DNA of 64,000 nt from positions 254,115,440 to 254,179,439 of the forward strand of contig CM077116.1 in the NCBI GenBank assembly GCA_039619475.1, in the 5' to 3' direction. Made by a program: the position numbers and the translations under genes. A model generated the notes under the pieces. That model was not told the DNA's origin, did not search any database, and was given only the letters and a program-made list of their open reading frames with translations. Of this stretch, positions 61,436 to 64,000 are shown in pieces; the stretch's first letter is position 1; every line of letters begins with the position of its first letter. The stretch is from Icerya purchasi. Lineage: Eukaryota; Arthropoda; Insecta; Hemiptera; Monophlebidae.

Positions 61436-61850
61436 TTTTTTTTTTTTTTTTTTTTATTTAAGGAGGGATATTAATGCACAGACTGCATATACCTAGGTTA
61501 TCGTGGTGAGTGGACCCACGTTTTAAATCAGACTCCTCAGCTCGTTAGACTGAACGGAAGTCATGAGATTGTTCAAAGCGGGAGGGGTATTTGAGAGAAT
61601 GTCTGTAAGTGATGTAATCTGGCCGCGCCGCAATCCATTAAGACATGTGCACTTCAGCAAGATGTGCGAAACTGATGGGCATTCATCGATAAAACAAAGC
61701 GGGCAGGTACTTGACTTTAGAGCTTGTTTGAGGATGTAGTCGTGGGAAAAAGACGTATGTCCCGTTCTCAGGCGATTGACTGCCGAGAAGACTCTGCGTT
61801 CCGTTCCGACTGGAGGCAATATTTCGTGGCTTGAACCGAAAAATATTAAA
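61436..61850 (-). pseudogene. LINE C-terminal fragment with Cys/His motif and poly(A)
   Basis: On the minus strand the frame reads N-R-L-R-T-G-H-T-S-F-S-H-D-Y-I-L, then S-T-C-P-L-C-F-I-D-E-C-P-S-V-S-H-I-L-L-K-C. This is the C-x2-C...H-x4-C C-terminal motif that follows RNase H in I-/Jockey-group elements. It ends S-N-E-L-R-S-L-I with a stop at 61523-61525, and a T run at 61436-61455 is the poly(A) tail in element sense. The copy is 5' truncated just upstream of the motif; the family differs from that at 1903-3060. Confidence 0.8.
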
Positions 61851-61909
61851 AATATAAAATTTCGGTTACAGTTTCGGTCGAAACATAAAAAGTAATTTAA
61901 GTTACGCAA

Positions 61910-63300
61910 GTTACACTACCAAGTTGACCAATTGGGAAAAAATAACTCAATTGTAATCGGCATTCGTGAATTTTACAATTTCTTTAATTAGACTTTTTTC
62001 TTTTTTTTTTTTTTTATTATATTACAGTTCATGTGCTGTCTGTAACCGGTAAGCTATCACGGCACATGTACCATTAGGTTTAATCCACTTTTTTTGTTTT
62101 AATGAATCTGAATGTTCATTCTAGTTGGACAGGGTCATTGGACAACAAATATCTTAGTCTACGATTGACTTTTGAGGAAACAGGCTGCAAGCAAAAAAGA
62201 CACGCTACAGGAGGAGAAATCGAAAATTCCCTGCCTGTCATTATCTCGGCTCTCTATTTGGTTTGATCGCCTTTAGCCGCGCTGCCTGTGACTTTATTAA
62301 ACTCTAAAATATGTACAAACAGAAGCATCACATTTAGAATTTCATTTATAAACTTTTCCAATTCATTAATTACTTCAGCGCTCCTTCTAGAACTTTATTT
62401 TTGTTTAAAACGTTTGCTGTACAGATGACACATCCAACGCTAATTCGGCATTTTTAACCTATCTATATTATTAAATTTTAAGTATTCGACATCATTTTTC
62501 ATCTGAAATTTTACATGATTCTTGTAGGTGCTTCGCACGTCTGAAAGTCCTGAACCACTGTTAAACACAGCAACAAATATCTGTTCTACTTCTGAAGTAA
62601 GTTTTCAAAAATTCAAGTGCCGCTACTGAACTTAAGGGATGATTATGGTTAATTTGAAATATTGCAACCTTTGTCAAATCACTATAGAAATAAAATAATC
62701 ACGGTAGTTATTCTCAGATTGAAATGAAATACAAAGAAAATATATCAGTATGTCAACTTTAAAAAAAAAGTAAATAAATAAACACTAGTTTACTATAAAA
62801 TTAATTTCGGGTTTATAACCAACGCCTTTAATTCTTAGCCTCTTCGCTTCTCTCGGTCTATATCACTACAATGTCACATCTGTTTAACAAGGCAATGTAT
62901 TACAACAAATCCTTATGCTTGATATGAACTATAAATGTACAAAAATAAATGAAGTACACTAGAAATTAAAATCTACTTACTTACATACATTTTTTTGTTC
63001 ATTTCCTCTTGAATATTATGACAACTAAATCTTTTCATATATAATACTCATTTTCACAATAGATCACTTTTATTGTGCAAATTATGAATACATGTAGAAA
63101 TCAATGAATTCCCCCTGTACCCGAGTTTACGAGTTAATAATTTCCACATTTCCACGGATTTGTTAAAGTGGAAGAATTATTGGCCAAATGGTTTCTTGCC
63201 GGGCCAAAAAAAAAAAAAAAAAAAGAATTATTTAAATAAATCGTCCGAACATGACGTTGCTAATTCATATTAAATAATTAGTGAACCAACATCAAAAGTG
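61910..63300. other. AT-rich DNA with one weak coding-like patch
   Basis: On the minus strand near 62700-62560 a short frame reads T-K-V-A-I-F-Q-I-N-H-N-H-P-L-S-S-V-A-A-L-E-F followed by R-S-R-T-D-I before a stop. It looks protein-like but no family is recognised; it may be a decayed transposase or gene relic. The rest is unique AT-rich sequence. Confidence 0.25.
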
Positions 63301-63310
63301 GCTGTGGAAT

Positions 63311-63571
63311 CATGGACGTCGCCAGGGGGGGGGCAATGAGGGAGGGAGGGCAGCTGCCACCCCTGGAGCCTTAAAACTTTTTAATCAACTGGCCATGATG
63401 AATATTCATAGGCGCGTAATCATGGACAATTTGGAAGACTTATATAATTTTATTATAAAAATTTGCCAGAAACCCACGAAAATTATGTTTTAAATTTTAT
63501 TTTTCCTGTAACTTATATCCTCTTTCTATCATCTTGCCCCCCCCCTGGCTCATCAGCTGGCGACGCCCTTG
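63311..63571. mobile_element. hAT-type MITE with G-rich ends
   Basis: The 261-bp unit starts CATGGACGTCGCCAG (63311-63325) and ends with the complement of CAAGGGCGTCGCCAG (63557-63571), 13 of 15 bases paired. It is flanked by TGTGGAAT (63303-63310) and TGTGAAAT (63572-63579), an 8-bp duplication with one change. Both ends carry runs of G (or C on the right). End type and 8-bp duplication fit hAT. Inside there is no transposase; the open frame crossing it (63281-63493) includes flank and is not a gene. Confidence 0.8.
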
Positions 63572-64000
63572 TGTGAAATTATACCGATTTTTAAAAAACA
63601 ATTGTGTTGATGTATAAATTTAAGTTTGAGATATAAACATATTATACTTCAATTGAGAGAATTGGCTAAATGGGTAATACTGGGACCAAATGAAAAAAAA
63701 AAAAAAAAAAGCCTTTCTGATGTTTCAAAACGTGAATAAATAAATATTTGCACAAACATTAAAATCAAATTCTCTAAGAAAGTTGTAAGTCTTTTTTTTT
63801 CACCGTCTTACCGGAATTATGTTTCTTCTTTCTGTCAAATGGAATTTTTGAAATCTAAACGAATGGTAAAATATAAAAGATCTGCTAAATTCACTACGTC
63901 ACATCGATTGTTTATATTACTGGAAACTATTTTGTTTAAACAAATCCTTCGTACTGGAGTCAATGTACTTGGTTAATGAATTAAAATAAAATGAGTTTTC
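63572..64000. other. AT-rich DNA to window edge, no gene seen
   Basis: A-run at 63693-63710; nothing else recognised. Confidence 0.5.

Noticed and set aside
1..64000. CRISPR arrays, operons, ribosome binding sites, phage or bacterial genes
   Set aside because: No direct-repeat/spacer pattern or dense coding; the sequence is clearly eukaryotic. The regular repeats are satellite and microsatellite.

Overview
This is an AT-rich eukaryotic window, most likely an insect nuclear genome. The evidence is one homeobox exon with a clean intron/exon boundary, many non-LTR retrotransposon fragments, hAT, piggyBac, Helitron and SINE remnants, long microsatellites, and no operon-like gene packing. A hemipteran would fit, but the sequence alone does not settle the order.

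The one securely identified host gene part is the last coding exon of an NK-class homeobox gene (34957-35388, +). It starts inside the homeodomain at the V-K-I-W-F-Q-N-R-R helix after a strong splice acceptor, and ends with a Ser/Asn-rich tail. No exon with the first 44 homeodomain residues was recognised upstream. The left half of the window is therefore probably a very large intron of this gene, or intron plus intergenic DNA. Three coding-looking segments lie on the opposite strand in that interval: 12137-12374, 15206-15522 and 31618-31752. They are candidate nested-gene exons or gene relics. A weak plus-strand exon candidate lies at 4605-4905. Two CpG-rich, less AT-biased blocks (1-1100 and about 54810-56880) look like promoter or 5'-exon territory.

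Layout. 1-1100: CpG-rich block. 1500-3060: Helitron-like piece, TA microsatellite and a minus-strand LINE RNase H/C-terminal relic. 3-14 kb: mostly unique AT-rich DNA with one GC-richer block (8690-9010) and the 12.1 kb exon candidate. 14144-14845: hAT element with a perfect 8-bp target duplication and a transposase C-terminal relic. 15.2 kb: frameshifted coding relic. 19926-24560: satellite array with 570-bp dimeric (apparently 1140-bp) higher-order repeats, followed by a tail to 24929. 26.7-27.4 kb: Jockey-like LINE piece. 29307-30456: degraded piggyBac with TTAA duplications, inserted in a repeat whose unoccupied counterpart lies at 32.83-33.2 kb. 32.0 kb: tRNA-derived SINE. 33.2-34.26 kb: old satellite monomers plus an inverted tail copy. 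34957-35388: homeobox exon, then a microsatellite-rich 3' flank.

The right half is a repeat graveyard: a minus-strand RTE-like LINE (37.3-38.47 kb), a long-TIR element (40.02-40.33 kb), a Helitron end-pair (40639-40898), several Jockey- and I-like LINE fragments (43.0, 46.4-50.0, 51.5-52.0, 61.4-61.9 kb), a second SINE (57.88-58.35 kb), a TIR element (57.2 kb) and a hAT MITE (63311-63571). No CRISPR array, prokaryotic gene, rRNA or intact tRNA was seen.
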